Shown here piece after piece: positions 1 through 9,860 of a stretch of 64,000 nucleotides of DNA (position 1 is the first letter of the stretch; the number at the start of each line of letters is the position of its first letter). This DNA is from Curtobacterium sp. BH-2-1-1 (GTDB lineage Bacteria; Actinomycetota; Actinomycetes; Actinomycetales; Microbacteriaceae). Where the stretch lies: contig NZ_CP017580.1 of the NCBI RefSeq assembly GCF_001806325.1, forward strand, positions 1,984,001 to 2,048,000, read 5' to 3'. Made by a program: the position numbers and the translations under genes. The notes below the pieces were generated by a model. It was given only the letters and a program-made list of their open reading frames with translations. It did not search any database and was not told the origin of the DNA.

Positions 1-435
1 GGCCGCTCCCGTCAGGGTTCGGTCCGCGCTCCGGAGCACACCGGTGGTGGCGTCGTCCACGGACCGACCCCGCGCGACTACTCGCAGCGCACCCCGAAGA
101 AGATGATCGCCGCTGCTCTGCTCGGCTCGCTCTCGGACCGCGCCCGCGGTGGCCGCATCTCCGCTGTGGAGGGCTTCGTCGCGGCCGAGGTGCCGTCGAC
201 CAAGACCGCCCGCACGCTCATCGAGAAGGTCGCGCCCGTCAAGCACGTGCTCGTCGTGCTCGAGCAGGACGACGAGCTCACGCTCAAGTCGATCCGCAAC
301 CTGCCGAACGTCCACGCGCTCTCGTACGGCCAGCTCAACGCCTACGACGTGCTCAAGGCCGACGCGCTCGTCTTCAGCAAGAGCGCACTCGACGCCTTCA
401 TCGCGTCGAAGACCGCGAAGGAGATCTCCGCATGA
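1..435 (+). CDS. rplD: 50S ribosomal protein L4, 5' end missing
   Basis: The reading frame is open from the first base of the window, so the N-terminal part lies upstream. The visible 144 residues include the L4 segment [20 protein letters not shown], part of the conserved loop region, followed by the globular C-terminal part. L4 binds 23S rRNA domain I and lines the exit tunnel. In E. coli it also autoregulates the S10 operon; whether that holds here is not visible. Its stop overlaps the rplW start (ATGA-type overlap at 432-435), which implies translational coupling. Identification is secure from sequence and gene order. Confidence 0.97.
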   Translation, partial: GRSRQGSVRAPEHTGGGVVHGPTPRDYSQRTPKKMIAAALLGSLSDRARGGRISAVEGFVAAEVPSTKTARTLIEKVAPVKHVLVVLEQDDELTLKSIRNLPNVHALSYGQLNAYDVLKADALVFSKSALDAFIASKTAKEISA

Positions 436-731
436 GCGGCTTCAACAAGGACCCGCGCGACATCATCATCTCGCCGGTCGTCTCGGAGAAGAGCTACGGC
501 CTGATCGACCAGGGCAAGTACACGTTCATCGTGGACCCCCGTTCGAACAAGACCGAGATCAAGCTCGCCATCGAGAAGATCTTCGACGTCAAGGTCGCGA
601 GCATCAACACGCTGAACCGTCCGGGCAAGACCCGTCGCACGCGCTTCGGCATGGGCAAGCGCAAGGACACCAAGCGTGCCATCGTGACGCTCAAGTCCGG
701 TTCGATCGACATCTTCACGGCTGTCGGCTGA
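432..731 (+). CDS. rplW: 50S ribosomal protein L23
   Basis: This 99-residue protein is of normal length for bacterial L23, which sits at the tunnel exit and docks trigger factor and SRP. The segment [13 protein letters not shown] near the N-terminus is the family signature (P-V-x-S-E-K), and [17 protein letters not shown] is the usual central helix. It overlaps the end of rplD and lies 18 bases before rplB in the S10-type operon. Confidence 0.97.
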   Translation: MSGFNKDPRDIIISPVVSEKSYGLIDQGKYTFIVDPRSNKTEIKLAIEKIFDVKVASINTLNRPGKTRRTRFGMGKRKDTKRAIVTLKSGSIDIFTAVG

Positions 732-749
732 GGACCAGAGGGATAAATC

Positions 750-1589
750 ATGGCTATTCGTAACTACAAGCCGACGACCCCCGGTCGTCGCGGCTCGTCG
801 GTCGCCGACTTCGCTGAGATCACCCGTTCGACGCCGGAGAAGTCGCTGCTTCGTCCGCTGCCGAAGACCGGTGGCCGCAACAGCTCCGGCCGCATCACCA
901 CCCGTCACATCGGTGGTGGCCACAAGCGTCAGTACCGCGTGATCGACTTCCGTCGTCACGACAAGGACGGCATCGACGCCAAGGTCGCGCACATCGAGTA
1001 CGACCCGAACCGCACGGCGCGCATCGCGCTCCTGCACTACGTGGACGGCACGAAGCGCTACATCATCGCGCCGAACAAGCTCAAGCAGGGCGACGTCATC
1101 GAGCAGGGCGCCGGTGCGGACATCAAGCCGGGCAACAACCTGCCGCTGCGCAACATCCCCGTGGGTACCGTCGTGCACGCGATCGAGCTCCGCCCCGGTG
1201 GCGGCGCCAAGCTCGCGCGTTCGGCCGGCGCCTCGGTGCGTCTCGTCGCCAAGGACGGCCCCTACGCGCAGCTCCGTCTGCCGTCGGGCGAGGTCCGCAA
1301 CGTCGACGCACGCTGCCGCGCCACGATCGGCGAGGTCGGCAACGCCGAGCAGTCGAACATCAACTGGGGCAAGGCCGGCCGCATGCGCTGGAAGGGCGTC
1401 CGCCCGACCGTGCGTGGTGTCGCGATGAACCCGGTCGACCACCCGCACGGTGGTGGCGAGGGCAAGACCTCCGGTGGCCGTCACCCGGTCAGCCCGTGGG
1501 GTCAGGCCGAGGGTCGCACGCGCAAGCCGAACAAGCCGAGCGACAAGCTCATCGTCCGTCGCCGTAACGCCGGCAAGAAGCGCAAGTAG
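750..1589 (+). CDS. rplB: 50S ribosomal protein L2
   Basis: The protein has 279 residues, the usual length. L2 is needed for subunit association and peptidyl transferase function. The C-terminal part carries [17 protein letters not shown], the signature with the histidine next to the peptidyl transferase centre (HPHGGGEG). The basic end [14 protein letters not shown] tail is typical. The start ATG follows GAGGGATAAATC, a reasonable ribosome-binding site. Confidence 0.98.
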   Translation: MAIRNYKPTTPGRRGSSVADFAEITRSTPEKSLLRPLPKTGGRNSSGRITTRHIGGGHKRQYRVIDFRRHDKDGIDAKVAHIEYDPNRTARIALLHYVDGTKRYIIAPNKLKQGDVIEQGAGADIKPGNNLPLRNIPVGTVVHAIELRPGGGAKLARSAGASVRLVAKDGPYAQLRLPSGEVRNVDARCRATIGEVGNAEQSNINWGKAGRMRWKGVRPTVRGVAMNPVDHPHGGGEGKTSGGRHPVSPWGQAEGRTRKPNKPSDKLIVRRRNAGKKRK

Positions 1590-1600
1590 GAGTTCAGAAG

Positions 1601-1882
1601 ATGCCACGCAGTCTGAAGAAGGGCCCCTTCGTCGACGAGCACCTGCTCCGCAAGGTCGTCACGCAGAACGAGGCCAACACCAAGAACGTGATCCGCACCT
1701 GGTCGCGTCGCTCGATGATCATCCCGAACATGCTCGGGCACACGATCGCCGTGCACGACGGCCGCAAGCACATCCCGGTGTTCGTCACCGAGTCGATGGT
1801 CGGTCACAAGCTCGGCGAGTTCGCGCCGACCCGCACCTTCCGTGGTCACGTGAAGGACGACAAGAAGGGCCGTCGCCGCTAA
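1601..1882 (+). CDS. rpsS: 30S ribosomal protein S19
   Basis: The protein has 93 residues, standard for S19, a 30S head protein that works with S13 near the A site. [16 protein letters not shown] at the N-terminus and the [10 protein letters not shown] segment near the C-terminus are diagnostic. It is preceded by GGAGTTCAGAAG, which contains a ribosome-binding site, and lies 11 bases after rplB. Confidence 0.98.
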   Translation: MPRSLKKGPFVDEHLLRKVVTQNEANTKNVIRTWSRRSMIIPNMLGHTIAVHDGRKHIPVFVTESMVGHKLGEFAPTRTFRGHVKDDKKGRRR

Positions 1883-1907
1883 GGCGGCGACGCAGAGGAG
1901 GAACGAA

Positions 1908-2300
1908 ATGGTGGAGTCGATCGCACGCGTGCGACACATCCGCGTCACGCCTCAGAAGGCCCGTCGCGTCATCGAGCTGATCCGCGGCAAGCAGGCCCAC
2001 GAGGCCCTCGCCATCCTGAAGTTCGCCCCCCAGGGCGCTTCGGAGCCCGTGTACAAGCTGGTCGCCTCGGCGATCGCGAATGCACGGGTCAAGGCGGACT
2101 CGACGAACAGCTTCCTCGACGAGCGCGACCTCTACGTGAGCCGCGTCTTCGTCGACGAAGGTACGACCCTGAAGCGGTTCCAGCCGCGCGCCCAGGGCCG
2201 CGCCTTCCGCATCAACAAGCGCACCAGCCACATCACGGTCGTCCTCGCGACGCCGGATGAGGTCGAGGCTGCCGCGACGAGCAAGAAGGCGAGCAAGTAA
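1908..2300 (+). CDS. rplV: 50S ribosomal protein L22
   Basis: The protein has 130 residues. L22 has a globular part and a long beta-hairpin that reaches into the exit tunnel. The hairpin is seen as [20 protein letters not shown], and the N-terminal [16 protein letters not shown] is typical. A GAGGAACGAA ribosome-binding site precedes the ATG. The last base of the stop codon is the first base of the rpsC ATG, implying coupling. Confidence 0.97.
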   Translation: MVESIARVRHIRVTPQKARRVIELIRGKQAHEALAILKFAPQGASEPVYKLVASAIANARVKADSTNSFLDERDLYVSRVFVDEGTTLKRFQPRAQGRAFRINKRTSHITVVLATPDEVEAAATSKKASK

Positions 2301-3097
2301 TGGGCCAGAAGGTCAACCCGTACGGCTTCCGTCTCGGGATCACGACGGACCACGTCTCGCACTGGTTCACCGACAGCACGAAGCCGGGTCAGCGCTACGC
2401 CGACTACGTGGCCGAGGACATCAAGGTGCGCGAGTACCTGAAGAAGACCCTCGACCGCGCCGGCGTCGCCCGCATCGAGCTCGAGCGCACCCGTGACCGC
2501 GTCCGCGTGGACATCCACACCGCGCGTCCGGGCATCGTCATCGGTCGCCGGGGCGCCGAGGCGGAGCGCGTCCGTGGCGAGCTCGAGAAGCTCACCAAGA
2601 AGCAGATCCAGCTCAACATCCTCGAGGTCAAGAACCCCGAGACCGAGGCCCAGCTCGTCGCGCAGGGCATCGCCGAGCAGCTCTCCGCTCGTGTCGCGTT
2701 CCGTCGCGCCATGCGCAAGGGCCTGCAGGGTGCACAGCGCGCCGGCGCCAAGGGTGTCCGCATCCAGGTGTCGGGTCGTCTCGGCGGCGCCGAGATGTCG
2801 CGCTCGGAGTTCTACCGCGAGGGCCGCGTGCCCCTGCACACGCTCCGCGCGAACATCGACTACGGCTTCTACGAGGCCCGGACCACGTTCGGCCGCATCG
2901 GCGTGAAGGTCTGGATCTACAAGGGCGACATCACGAACAAGGAGCTCGCTCGCGAGCAGGCGAACCAGCGTTCGTCGCGCCCGGAGCGTCGTGGCGGCCC
3001 CCGTGGCGAGCGCGGCGACCGCCGTGGCGGCGACCGTGGCGGCCGTCAGCAGCAGGCCCCGCAGGACGCGCCGGCCGGCGCAGGAGTTGAGGCGTAA
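2300..3097 (+). CDS. rpsC: 30S ribosomal protein S3 with long RG-rich tail
   Basis: The protein has 265 residues, longer than the usual 210-235. It has the N-terminal [14 protein letters not shown] and a type II KH domain with the core [12 protein letters not shown]. The RNA-binding C-terminal domain with [10 protein letters not shown] follows. From about residue 215 the chain becomes a low-complexity tail rich in Arg, Gly and Gln ([15 protein letters not shown]). S3 sits at the mRNA entry site, so such a tail could contact mRNA or neighbouring ribosomes; that is inference. Confidence 0.97.
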   Translation: MGQKVNPYGFRLGITTDHVSHWFTDSTKPGQRYADYVAEDIKVREYLKKTLDRAGVARIELERTRDRVRVDIHTARPGIVIGRRGAEAERVRGELEKLTKKQIQLNILEVKNPETEAQLVAQGIAEQLSARVAFRRAMRKGLQGAQRAGAKGVRIQVSGRLGGAEMSRSEFYREGRVPLHTLRANIDYGFYEARTTFGRIGVKVWIYKGDITNKELAREQANQRSSRPERRGGPRGERGDRRGGDRGGRQQQAPQDAPAGAGVEA

Positions 3098-3099
3098 CC

Positions 3100-3519
3100 A
3101 TGCTTATTCCCCGTCGAGTCAAGCACCGCAAGCAGCACCACCCGAAGCGTTCGGGCCAGGCCACCGGTGGCACCAAGGTGTCGTTCGGTGACTACGGCAT
3201 CCAGGCGCTGACGCCCGCTTACGTGACCAACCGTCAGATCGAGTCCGCTCGTATCGCCATGACGCGTCACATCAAGCGTGGCGGCAAGGTGTGGATCAAC
3301 ATCTACCCGGACCGTCCGCTCACGAAGAAGCCCGCCGAGACCCGCATGGGTTCCGGTAAGGGTTCCCCCGAGTGGTGGGTCGCCAACGTCAAGCCGGGCC
3401 GTGTGCTCTTCGAGCTCTCCGGCGTCAACGAGGACATCGCCCGTGAGGCGCTGACCCGTGCAATCCACAAGCTGCCCCTCAAGGCACGCATCATCAAGCG
3501 CGAGGAGGGCGACGCATAA
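3100..3519 (+). CDS. rplP: 50S ribosomal protein L16
   Basis: The protein has 139 residues, the standard length. L16 contacts the A-site and P-site tRNA elbow region. [14 protein letters not shown] at the N-terminus and [16 protein letters not shown] in the middle are the family signatures. It lies two bases after rpsC and overlaps rpmC by one base (stop TAA shares an A with ATG). Confidence 0.98.
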   Translation: MLIPRRVKHRKQHHPKRSGQATGGTKVSFGDYGIQALTPAYVTNRQIESARIAMTRHIKRGGKVWINIYPDRPLTKKPAETRMGSGKGSPEWWVANVKPGRVLFELSGVNEDIAREALTRAIHKLPLKARIIKREEGDA

Positions 3520-3839
3520 TGGCGATCGGTTCCAAGGAGCTCCGTCCGACGGAGCTCGACACGTTCGAGAACGAGCGTCTTGCTGACGAACTGAAGAAGG
3601 CCAAGGAGGAGCTCTTCAACCTCCGCTTCCAGTCGGCCACCGGCCAGCTGGAGAGCCACGGTCGTCTCCGTGCCGTCAAGCGCGACATCGCTCGCATCTA
3701 CACCGTCCTCCGCGAGCGCGAGCTCGGCATCCGTGCCACTCCCGCGCCCGTCGAGACCGCCCCCAAGGCCAAGAAGACGACCAAGAAGGCTGAGAAGCCG
3801 GCTGAGTCGGCCGAGGCCGAGACCGCCGAGGAGAAGTAA
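3519..3839 (+). CDS. rpmC: 50S ribosomal protein L29 with charged C-terminal extension
   Basis: L29 is usually 65-75 residues; this one has 106. The first 70 residues contain the two-helix L29 fold with [16 protein letters not shown] and the [14 protein letters not shown] end. The remaining 35 or so residues are Ala/Lys/Glu/Pro rich ([19 protein letters not shown]) and presumably disordered. L29 lies beside L23 at the tunnel exit. One-base overlaps with rplP and rpsQ imply coupled translation. Confidence 0.95.
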   Translation: MAIGSKELRPTELDTFENERLADELKKAKEELFNLRFQSATGQLESHGRLRAVKRDIARIYTVLRERELGIRATPAPVETAPKAKKTTKKAEKPAESAEAETAEEK

Positions 3840-4123
3840 TGGCGAACGAAGAGAAGACCTCCGCCGCCTCCGCTCGCGGCTACCGCAAGACGCGTCGTGG
3901 CTACGTCACGAGCGACAAGATGGACAAGACCATCGTGGTCGAGGTCGAGGACCGCGTGAAGCACGCGCTCTACGGCAAGATCATCCGTCGCACGTCCAAG
4001 GTGAAGGCCCACGACGAGCTCGGCACCGCTGGTGTCGGCGACCTCGTCGTGATCAGCGAGACCCGTCCCCTCAGCGCTTCCAAGCGCTGGCGCCTGGTCG
4101 AGATCCTCGAGAAGGCCAAGTAG
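3839..4123 (+). CDS. rpsQ: 30S ribosomal protein S17
   Basis: The protein has 94 residues with a short Ala/Ser-rich N-terminal addition before the OB-fold core. [20 protein letters not shown] and [20 protein letters not shown] are diagnostic of S17, a primary 16S rRNA binder. The ATG overlaps the rpmC stop by one base. Confidence 0.97.
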   Translation: MANEEKTSAASARGYRKTRRGYVTSDKMDKTIVVEVEDRVKHALYGKIIRRTSKVKAHDELGTAGVGDLVVISETRPLSASKRWRLVEILEKAK

Positions 4124-4154
4124 GCCCCGGCCTGCTTCGGAATAGGAGACAGCA

Positions 4155-4523
4155 GTGATTCAGCAGGAATCCCGCCTCAAGGTCGCCGACAACACGGGTG
4201 CCAAGGAGATCTTGACCATCCGCGTGCTCGGTGGCTCGGGTCGTCGCTACGCCGGTCTCGGTGACGTCATCGTCGCCACGGTGAAGGACGCCATCCCCGG
4301 CGGCAACGTGAAGAAGGGTGACGTCGTCAAGGCGGTCATCGTTCGCACCAAGAAGGAGACCCGTCGTCAGGACGGCTCCTACATCAAGTTCGACGAGAAC
4401 GCGGCAGTGATCCTCAAGGCTGACGGCGACCCGCGCGGCACGCGCATCTTCGGTCCGGTCGGTCGCGAGCTCCGTGACAAGAAGTTCATGAAGATCATCT
4501 CGCTCGCGCCGGAGGTGCTGTAA
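4155..4523 (+). CDS. rplN: 50S ribosomal protein L14
   Basis: The protein has 122 residues, the invariant L14 length. The start is GTG, preceded by AATAGGAGACAGCA with AGGAG well placed. [19 protein letters not shown] and the SLAPEVL end are typical. L14 sits at the intersubunit bridge and binds silencing factor RsfS in other bacteria. It lies 31 bases after rpsQ, the conventional break between S10 and spc operons, but I see no terminator there. Confidence 0.98.
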   Translation: MIQQESRLKVADNTGAKEILTIRVLGGSGRRYAGLGDVIVATVKDAIPGGNVKKGDVVKAVIVRTKKETRRQDGSYIKFDENAAVILKADGDPRGTRIFGPVGRELRDKKFMKIISLAPEVL

Positions 4524-4526
4524 GCC

Positions 4527-4886
4527 ATGGCGAACATCAAGAAGGGTGACCTGGTCCAGGTCATCACGGGTGCCAAGCAGGAGCGCGGCGGTGACCGTGG
4601 CAAGCAGGGCAAGGTCATCGAGGTCCTCAAGGACAAGAACCGCGTCGTCGTCGAGGGCGTGAACTTCGTCACGAAGCACGTCCGCGTCGGCCAGACGCAG
4701 CGCGGCTCGAAGACCGGTGGCATCGAGCAGCACGAGGCTCCGATCCACGTGTCGAACGTCGCCATCGTCGACCCGAAGACCAAGAAGCCGACCCGCGTCG
4801 GTTTCCGCAACGAAGAGGTGGAGAAGGACGGCGTCAAGAAGACCGTCCGAGTCCGCTACGCCAAGAAGTCGGGTGAGAAGCTCTGA
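4527..4886 (+). CDS. rplX: 50S ribosomal protein L24
   Basis: The protein has 119 residues. The N-terminal KOW motif is seen in [15 protein letters not shown] and in [22 protein letters not shown]24 initiates assembly of the 50S subunit at the 5' end of 23S rRNA. It is separated from rplN by three bases and overlaps the rplE ATG by one base. Confidence 0.97.
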   Translation: MANIKKGDLVQVITGAKQERGGDRGKQGKVIEVLKDKNRVVVEGVNFVTKHVRVGQTQRGSKTGGIEQHEAPIHVSNVAIVDPKTKKPTRVGFRNEEVEKDGVKKTVRVRYAKKSGEKL

Positions 4887-5476
4887 TGACCGACACGACT
4901 GCCGCGCCGGCGACCAAGGTCGAGCCGCGCCTCAAGCAGAAGTACAAGAACGAGATCAAGGCTGCCCTCACCGAGCAGTTCGGGTACGCGAACGTCAACC
5001 AGGTCCCCGGTCTGGTCAAGGTCGTCGTGAACACCGGTGTCGGCGAGGCCGCTCGCGACTCGAAGATCATCGAGGGGGCCATCAAGGACCTCACGGCGAT
5101 CACGGGTCAGAAGCCCCAGGTCACGAAGGCCCGCAAGTCCATCGCGCAGTTCAAGCTGCGTGAGGGCCAGGCCATCGGCGCGCACGTCACCCTCCGTGGT
5201 GACCGCGCGTGGGAGTTCATCGACCGTCTCGTGACCCTCGCACTGCCCCGCATCCGCGACTTCCGCGGTCTCAGCGACAAGCAGTTCGACGGCAACGGCA
5301 ACTACACGTTCGGTCTCACGGAGCAGTCCGTGTTCCACGAGATCGACCAGGACCGCATCGACCGCGTGCGTGGCTTCGACATCACCGTCGTGACCACCGC
5401 GAAGTCGGACGACGAGGGCCGCGCGCTGCTCCGCCAGCTCGGGTTCCCGTTCCGTTCTGCCGAGCAGACGGTCTAA
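4886..5476 (+). CDS. rplE: 50S ribosomal protein L5
   Basis: The protein has 196 residues, slightly longer than the usual 180 because of a short N-terminal addition ([18 protein letters not shown]). The conserved [18 protein letters not shown] and [15 protein letters not shown] are present. L5 binds 5S rRNA and contacts the P-site tRNA. In most operons of this type rpsN follows directly; here a 153-base gap with two hairpins precedes rpsH. Confidence 0.97.
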   Translation: MTDTTAAPATKVEPRLKQKYKNEIKAALTEQFGYANVNQVPGLVKVVVNTGVGEAARDSKIIEGAIKDLTAITGQKPQVTKARKSIAQFKLREGQAIGAHVTLRGDRAWEFIDRLVTLALPRIRDFRGLSDKQFDGNGNYTFGLTEQSVFHEIDQDRIDRVRGFDITVVTTAKSDDEGRALLRQLGFPFRSAEQTV

Positions 5477-5489
5477 GATACTTCGGGCG

Positions 5490-5525
5490 GTGCGGGCCGG
5501 AGGATTCACGTCCTCCGGCCCGCAC
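5490..5525 (+). terminator. Perfect 15-bp hairpin between rplE and rpsH
   Basis: Arms 5490-5504 (GTGCGGGCCGGAGGA) and 5511-5525 are perfectly complementary with a TTCACG loop. No U-run follows, so it is as likely to be an mRNA-stability or attenuation structure as a terminator. It lies where rpsN usually sits. Confidence 0.6.
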
Positions 5526-5538
5526 GCACGAACACACC

Positions 5539-5563
5539 GATCCAGGGGAATCGCCCCAGGATC
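5539..5563 (+). promoter_or_regulatory. Second hairpin in the rpsH leader
   Basis: GATCC-A-GGGG (5539-5548) pairs with CCCC-A-GGATC (5554-5563) around the loop AATCG, with one A-A mismatch. It lies 13 bases after the larger hairpin and 67 bases before the rpsH start. In E. coli S8 binds the spc mRNA near rplE; a similar role here is only a possibility. Confidence 0.4.
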
Positions 5564-5629
5564 ACCCGATCGCTCAGGTCGGCATTCGTGGAACGGGTGT
5601 CGAAACCAGGCGAAGAATGGACGACCATC

Positions 5630-6028
5630 ATGACGATGACCGATCCGGTCGCAGACATGCTGACCAGATTGCGGAACGCGAACTCGGCGCACCACGACGC
5701 CGTCTCGCTTCCCAGCTCCAAGCTGAAGAAGAACATCGCTGAGATCCTCAAGCGCGAGGGCTACATCAGCGAGTGGAAGATCGAGGACGCCCGCGTGGGC
5801 GAGACCCTCACGATCGACCTGAAGTACGGCCCCGAGCGCGAGCGTTCGATCGCCGGCATCAAGCGCGTCTCGAAGCCCGGTCTCCGGGTCTACGCGAAGT
5901 CGACGGAGATCCCCCAGGTCCTCGGTGGCCTCGGCGTGGCGATCCTCTCGACCTCGTCGGGACTGCTCACCGACCGTGAAGCCGAGCAGAAGGGCGTGGG
6001 TGGGGAAGTCCTCGCCTACGTGTGGTGA
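5630..6028 (+). CDS. rpsH: 30S ribosomal protein S8
   Basis: From the ATG at 5630 the protein has 132 residues and begins [18 protein letters not shown], exactly the family N-terminus; an in-frame extension back to 5588 ([11 protein letters not shown]) is not conserved-looking and is rejected. The C-terminal [20 protein letters not shown] matches the S8 signature. S8 binds the central domain of 16S rRNA. Confidence 0.96.
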   Translation: MTMTDPVADMLTRLRNANSAHHDAVSLPSSKLKKNIAEILKREGYISEWKIEDARVGETLTIDLKYGPERERSIAGIKRVSKPGLRVYAKSTEIPQVLGGLGVAILSTSSGLLTDREAEQKGVGGEVLAYVW

Positions 6029-6034
6029 TCGACA

Positions 6035-6571
6035 ATGTCTCGTATCGGACGTCTTCCCATTGACATCCCCGCTGGCGTGACCGTCTCCATCGATGGTCAG
6101 AACGTCGCGGTCAAGGGCCCGAAGGGCGAGCTCGCGCTCGTCGTCGCCGAGCCCATCCAGGCCAAGGTCGAGGAGAACCAGGTCCTCGTCACCCGTCCGG
6201 ACGACGAGCGCAGCTCGCGTGCGCTGCACGGCCTGACCCGCACCCTCATCGCGAACAACATCGTCGGCGTGACCCAGGGCTACTCCAAGGGCCTCGAGGT
6301 CGTCGGCACCGGTTACCGCGTGCAGGCGAAGGGCAACAACGTCGAGTTCGCGCTCGGCTACTCCCACCCGATCACGGTCGAGCCGCCCGCGGGCATCAGC
6401 TTCGCCGTCGAGGGCAACAACAAGCTGACCGTCAACGGCATCGACAAGCAGTCCGTCGGCGAGGTCGCTGCAAACATCCGCAAGCTGCGCAAGCCCGAGC
6501 CCTACAAGGGCAAGGGTGTCCGCTACGCCGGCGAGATCGTGCGCCGCAAGGCCGGAAAGTCAGGTAAGTGA
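6035..6571 (+). CDS. rplF: 50S ribosomal protein L6
   Basis: The protein has 178 residues with the two repeated L6 domains. [15 protein letters not shown] opens the protein, and [21 protein letters not shown] closes it, the L6 signature for the sarcin-ricin-loop side of the 50S subunit. It starts six bases after rpsH. Confidence 0.98.
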   Translation: MSRIGRLPIDIPAGVTVSIDGQNVAVKGPKGELALVVAEPIQAKVEENQVLVTRPDDERSSRALHGLTRTLIANNIVGVTQGYSKGLEVVGTGYRVQAKGNNVEFALGYSHPITVEPPAGISFAVEGNNKLTVNGIDKQSVGEVAANIRKLRKPEPYKGKGVRYAGEIVRRKAGKSGK

Positions 6572-6573
6572 TC

Positions 6574-6948
6574 ATGGGTCTCCTCAAGACACGAGGCAAG
6601 AGCAAGTCGGCCGCCAAGGCGCGCCGTCACAACCGCCTCCGCAAGAAGATCACCGGCACCGAGGCCCGTCCGCGTCTCGCTGTCACCCGTTCGGCGCGTC
6701 ACGTGTTCGTCCAGGTCATCGACGACGCCAAGGGCCACACGCTGGCCAGCGCGTCGACGATGGAGGCCGACCTCCGTACGTTCGACGGCGACAAGACCGC
6801 CAAGGCCCGTCGTGTCGGCGAACTCCTCGCCGAGCGCGCGAAGGCCGCTGGCGTCGAGGCCGTGGTCTTCGACCGCGGTGGTAGCAAGTACGCCGGTCGC
6901 GTCGCCGCGATCGCCGATGGTGCCCGTGAAGGAGGGCTGAACCTGTGA
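6574..6948 (+). CDS. rplR: 50S ribosomal protein L18
   Basis: From ATG 6574 the protein has 124 residues. An overlapping GTG at 6568 would add two residues, but the AAGTCAGG purine stretch is better spaced for 6574. [19 protein letters not shown] and [26 protein letters not shown] are typical. L18 binds 5S rRNA with L5. Its end overlaps the rpsE GTG start. Confidence 0.94.
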   Translation: MGLLKTRGKSKSAAKARRHNRLRKKITGTEARPRLAVTRSARHVFVQVIDDAKGHTLASASTMEADLRTFDGDKTAKARRVGELLAERAKAAGVEAVVFDRGGSKYAGRVAAIADGAREGGLNL

Positions 6949-7745
6949 GCGACATCGCGAACACGAACGAAGACGCCAACGTCGAAACGACCGAGGCCGC
7001 TGAGGCGACCGAGGCCGAGGCCACGAGCACCACGGCCCCCGCGGCCAAGGAGCCCGAGGTCCCCGTCGTCGAGCGCCCCGTCGAGACCGCAGCCGGTTCG
7101 GCATCGAACAACCGCGACTCCGCCGACAACCGTGGCCGCCGTGGTGGCGGTCGCGACCGTCAGCAGGGTGGCGGCCGTGGCAACGACCGCAACGGTCGGG
7201 GTGGCGACAGCCAGTTCCTCGAGCGCGTCGTGACCATCAACCGCGTCTCCAAGGTCGTCAAGGGTGGTCGTCGCTTCAGCTTCACCGCGCTCGTCGTCGT
7301 CGGTGACGGCAACGGTCTCGTGGGTGTCGGCTACGGCAAGGCCCGCGAGGTCCCGACCGCCATCTCGAAGGGCGTCGAGGAAGCGAAGAAGAACTTCTTC
7401 CGCGTCCCGCGCGTCGGCAACACGATCCCGCACCCGGTGCAGGGCGAGGCCGCTGCCGGCGTCGTGCTCCTCCGTCCGGCCGCTGCCGGTACCGGTGTCA
7501 TCGCCGGTGGTCCGGTCCGCGCCGTCCTCGAGTGCGCCGGTATCCACGACGTCCTGAGCAAGTCGCTCGGTTCGTCGAACACCATCAACATCGTGCACGC
7601 GACCGTCACGGCGCTGCAGCAGCTCGAGGAGCCCCGTGCGGTCGCAAGCCGTCGCGGTCTCCCCGTCGACCGGGTCGTCCCGGACCGTCTGCTCCAGGCC
7701 GAGGCCGCTGCTCTGCGTGCCGCGTCCGAGAAGGCAGGTGCGTGA
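6945..7745 (+). CDS. rpsE: 30S ribosomal protein S5 with RGG-rich N-terminal extension
   Basis: The protein has 266 residues; ordinary S5 has 165-200. The GTG start is supported by GAAGGAGGG upstream. Residues 1-85 are an extension: first acidic, Thr/Ala/Glu rich, then Arg/Gly rich ([17 protein letters not shown]). The S5 core follows with [21 protein letters not shown] (N-terminal dsRNA-binding-like domain) and [19 protein letters not shown]5 governs decoding accuracy and mRNA entry, next to S3, which carries a similar RG-rich tail. Confidence 0.96.
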   Translation: MSDIANTNEDANVETTEAAEATEAEATSTTAPAAKEPEVPVVERPVETAAGSASNNRDSADNRGRRGGGRDRQQGGGRGNDRNGRGGDSQFLERVVTINRVSKVVKGGRRFSFTALVVVGDGNGLVGVGYGKAREVPTAISKGVEEAKKNFFRVPRVGNTIPHPVQGEAAAGVVLLRPAAAGTGVIAGGPVRAVLECAGIHDVLSKSLGSSNTINIVHATVTALQQLEEPRAVASRRGLPVDRVVPDRLLQAEAAALRAASEKAGA

Positions 7746-7930
7746 TGGCGATGCTGAAGATCACGCAGACGAAGTCCGTTATCAGCGAGAAGCAGTACCA
7801 GCGCGACACGCTCCGCAGCCTGGGTCTCAAGCGCATCGGCCGTACGGTCCTGCGTGAGGACAACGCCCAGAACCGCGGGTACGTCGCGACGGTCGCGCAC
7901 CTCGTGAAGGTCGAGGAGGTCGACGCATGA
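7745..7930 (+). CDS. rpmD: 50S ribosomal protein L30
   Basis: This is a 61-residue protein starting [17 protein letters not shown], with the family core [20 protein letters not shown]. The ATG shares its A with the rpsE stop, and the stop overlaps the rplO start (ATGA at 7927-7930). A longer in-frame opening back to 7532 is a shadow of rpsE. Confidence 0.95.
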   Translation: MAMLKITQTKSVISEKQYQRDTLRSLGLKRIGRTVLREDNAQNRGYVATVAHLVKVEEVDA

Positions 7931-8391
7931 GCGACGAGAAGAACGAGCGCGTGCAGGTCCTGAAGCTGCACCACCTCCGTCCGGCAGAGGGCGCCAAGAA
8001 GGCTCGCACCCGCGTCGGTCGTGGTGAGGGCTCCAAGGGCAAGACCGCCGGCCGTGGTACCAAGGGCCAGAAGGCTCGTTACCAGGTCAAGGTCGGCTTC
8101 GAGGGTGGGCAGATGCCGCTGCACATGCGCACCCCGAAGCTCCGCGGGTTCAAGAACCCGTTCCGCGTCGAGTACCAGGTCGTGAACCTGGACAAGATCG
8201 CGGAGCTCTACCCCAACGGTGGCGACGTCACCGTCGCGGACCTGGTCGCCAAGGGCGCCGTCCGCAAGAACGAGAAGGTCAAGGTTCTCGGTCAGGGTGA
8301 CATCAGCGTGAAGCTCACGGTCTCGGTCGACAAGGTCTCGGCGTCCGCCGCCGAGAAGATCGCGGCTGCTGGCGGCACCGTCTCCCAGTAA
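7927..8391 (+). CDS. rplO: 50S ribosomal protein L15
   Basis: The protein has 154 residues. The Gly/Lys-rich N-terminal part [20 protein letters not shown] and [18 protein letters not shown] are the L15 signatures; L15 acts late in 50S assembly. It is the last ribosomal gene before a strong hairpin, so the spc transcript may partly end here before secY. Confidence 0.98.
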   Translation: MSDEKNERVQVLKLHHLRPAEGAKKARTRVGRGEGSKGKTAGRGTKGQKARYQVKVGFEGGQMPLHMRTPKLRGFKNPFRVEYQVVNLDKIAELYPNGGDVTVADLVAKGAVRKNEKVKVLGQGDISVKLTVSVDKVSASAAEKIAAAGGTVSQ

Positions 8392-8397
8392 CCCCGT

Positions 8398-8429
8398 CGG
8401 CGGCCCGTGCGTTTGCGCACGGGCCGCCG
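8398..8429 (+). terminator. 14-bp GC hairpin after rplO
   Basis: CGGCGGCCCGTGCG (8398-8411) pairs perfectly with 8416-8429 around TTTG. GTTACGGTTTCCTT follows, a weak U-rich tail. A TTGACA at 8441-8446 lies just beyond, without a convincing -10, so secY may have its own promoter. Confidence 0.7.
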
Positions 8430-8537
8430 TTACGGTTTCCTTGACAGTGGTCGGCGTCCGCCGGCCAGGTCGGTCCTGCCGACCACACCGGTGACGGCCC
8501 CTCGACGGGCCGCCGGTCCCAGAAGTTCGGAGTCCTC

Positions 8538-9860
8538 GTGTTCAGAGCGGTCGCGCGCATCATGCGCACCCCAGATCTTCGCAAGAAGATCGGCTTCACC
8601 CTCGCGATCATCGCGCTGTTCCGCCTGGGGTCGTACATCCCCGCGCCGTTCGTCGACTACGCATCCGTGCAGACCTGTCTCGCCAGCGCATCGTCGCAGC
8701 AGGGTCTGTACGACCTGATCAACCTCTTCTCCGGCGGCGCGCTGCTGAAGCTCTCGGTCTTCGCGCTCGGCATCATGCCGTACATCACGTCGTCGATCAT
8801 CGTGCAGCTGCTCCGCGTGGTCATCCCGCACTTCGACGCCCTCTACAAGGAGGGGCAGTCCGGTCAGGCGAAGCTGACGCAGTACACGCGCTACCTCACC
8901 ATCGCGCTCGGCGTGCTGCAGTCCACCACGCTGATCACGGTCGCCCGCTCCGGTGCCCTGTTCGGCACCAACGCCTCGGCCTCCTGCTCGTCGATCATCT
9001 CGAACGACAGCTGGTACGCGATCATGCTCATGGTCGTCACCCTGACCGCCGGTACCGGCCTCATCATGTGGATGGGCGAGCTCGTCACCGAGCGCGGCAT
9101 CGGCAACGGCATGTCGCTCCTCATCTTCACGTCCATCGCGGCGCAGTTCCCCTCGGCGCTCTGGGCGATCGAGCAGTCGAACGGCTTCGAGCTGTTCCTG
9201 TTCGTCATCCTCGTCGGCCTGGTGATCATGATGGCCGTCGTGTTCGTCGAGCAGTCGCAGCGGCGCATCCCCGTGCAGTACGCCAAGCGCATGGTCGGTC
9301 GCCGCACGTACGGCGGCAACAACACGTACATCCCGATCAAGGTGAACATGGCCGGCGTCGTGCCCGTCATCTTCGCCTCGTCGTTGCTGTACCTGCCGGC
9401 CCTGGTCGCGCAGTTCAACCAGCCCTCCGACGGCAGCGAGGCGGCGGCGTGGGTGACCTGGATCCAGAACAACCTGACCTCGGGTGACAACTGGTTCTAC
9501 ATGGTCCTGTACTTCCTGCTCATCGTCGGCTTCACGTACTTCTACGTCGCGATCACCTTCAACCCCGAAGAGGTCGCCGACAACATGAAGAAGTACGGCG
9601 GCTTCATCCCGGGCATCCGGGCCGGTCGTCCGACGGCCGAGTACCTCGACTACGTTCTCACCCGGGTGACGTTGCCCGGCTCCCTGTACCTCGGTCTCAT
9701 CGCCCTGATCCCGCTGGCGGCGCTGGCGTTCTTCGGTGCGAACCAGAACTTCCCGTTCGGCGGCGCGAGCATCCTCATCATCGTGGGTGTCGGCCTCGAG
9801 ACCGTGAAGCAGATCGACTCGCAGCTGCAGCAGCGTCACTACGAAGGGCTTCTCCGTTGA
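8538..9860 (+). CDS. secY: Protein translocase subunit SecY
   Basis: This is the 440-residue channel subunit of the Sec translocon, with about ten hydrophobic segments. [21 protein letters not shown] opens the first membrane helix; the plug-region segment [21 protein letters not shown] and the cytoplasmic loop around [12 protein letters not shown] are conserved. The GTG start has GGAG a few bases upstream. It overlaps adk by four bases (ATGA-like, TTGAGC context), so secY and adk are coupled. Confidence 0.97.
   Translation: MFRAVARIMRTPDLRKKIGFTLAIIALFRLGSYIPAPFVDYASVQTCLASASSQQGLYDLINLFSGGALLKLSVFALGIMPYITSSIIVQLLRVVIPHFDALYKEGQSGQAKLTQYTRYLTIALGVLQSTTLITVARSGALFGTNASASCSSIISNDSWYAIMLMVVTLTAGTGLIMWMGELVTERGIGNGMSLLIFTSIAAQFPSALWAIEQSNGFELFLFVILVGLVIMMAVVFVEQSQRRIPVQYAKRMVGRRTYGGNNTYIPIKVNMAGVVPVIFASSLLYLPALVAQFNQPSDGSEAAAWVTWIQNNLTSGDNWFYMVLYFLLIVGFTYFYVAITFNPEEVADNMKKYGGFIPGIRAGRPTAEYLDYVLTRVTLPGSLYLGLIALIPLAALAFFGANQNFPFGGASILIIVGVGLETVKQIDSQLQQRHYEGLLR

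Noticed and set aside
7532..7744. An N-terminal extension of L30
   Set aside because: It overlaps rpsE completely and does not match L30, which starts at 7745.
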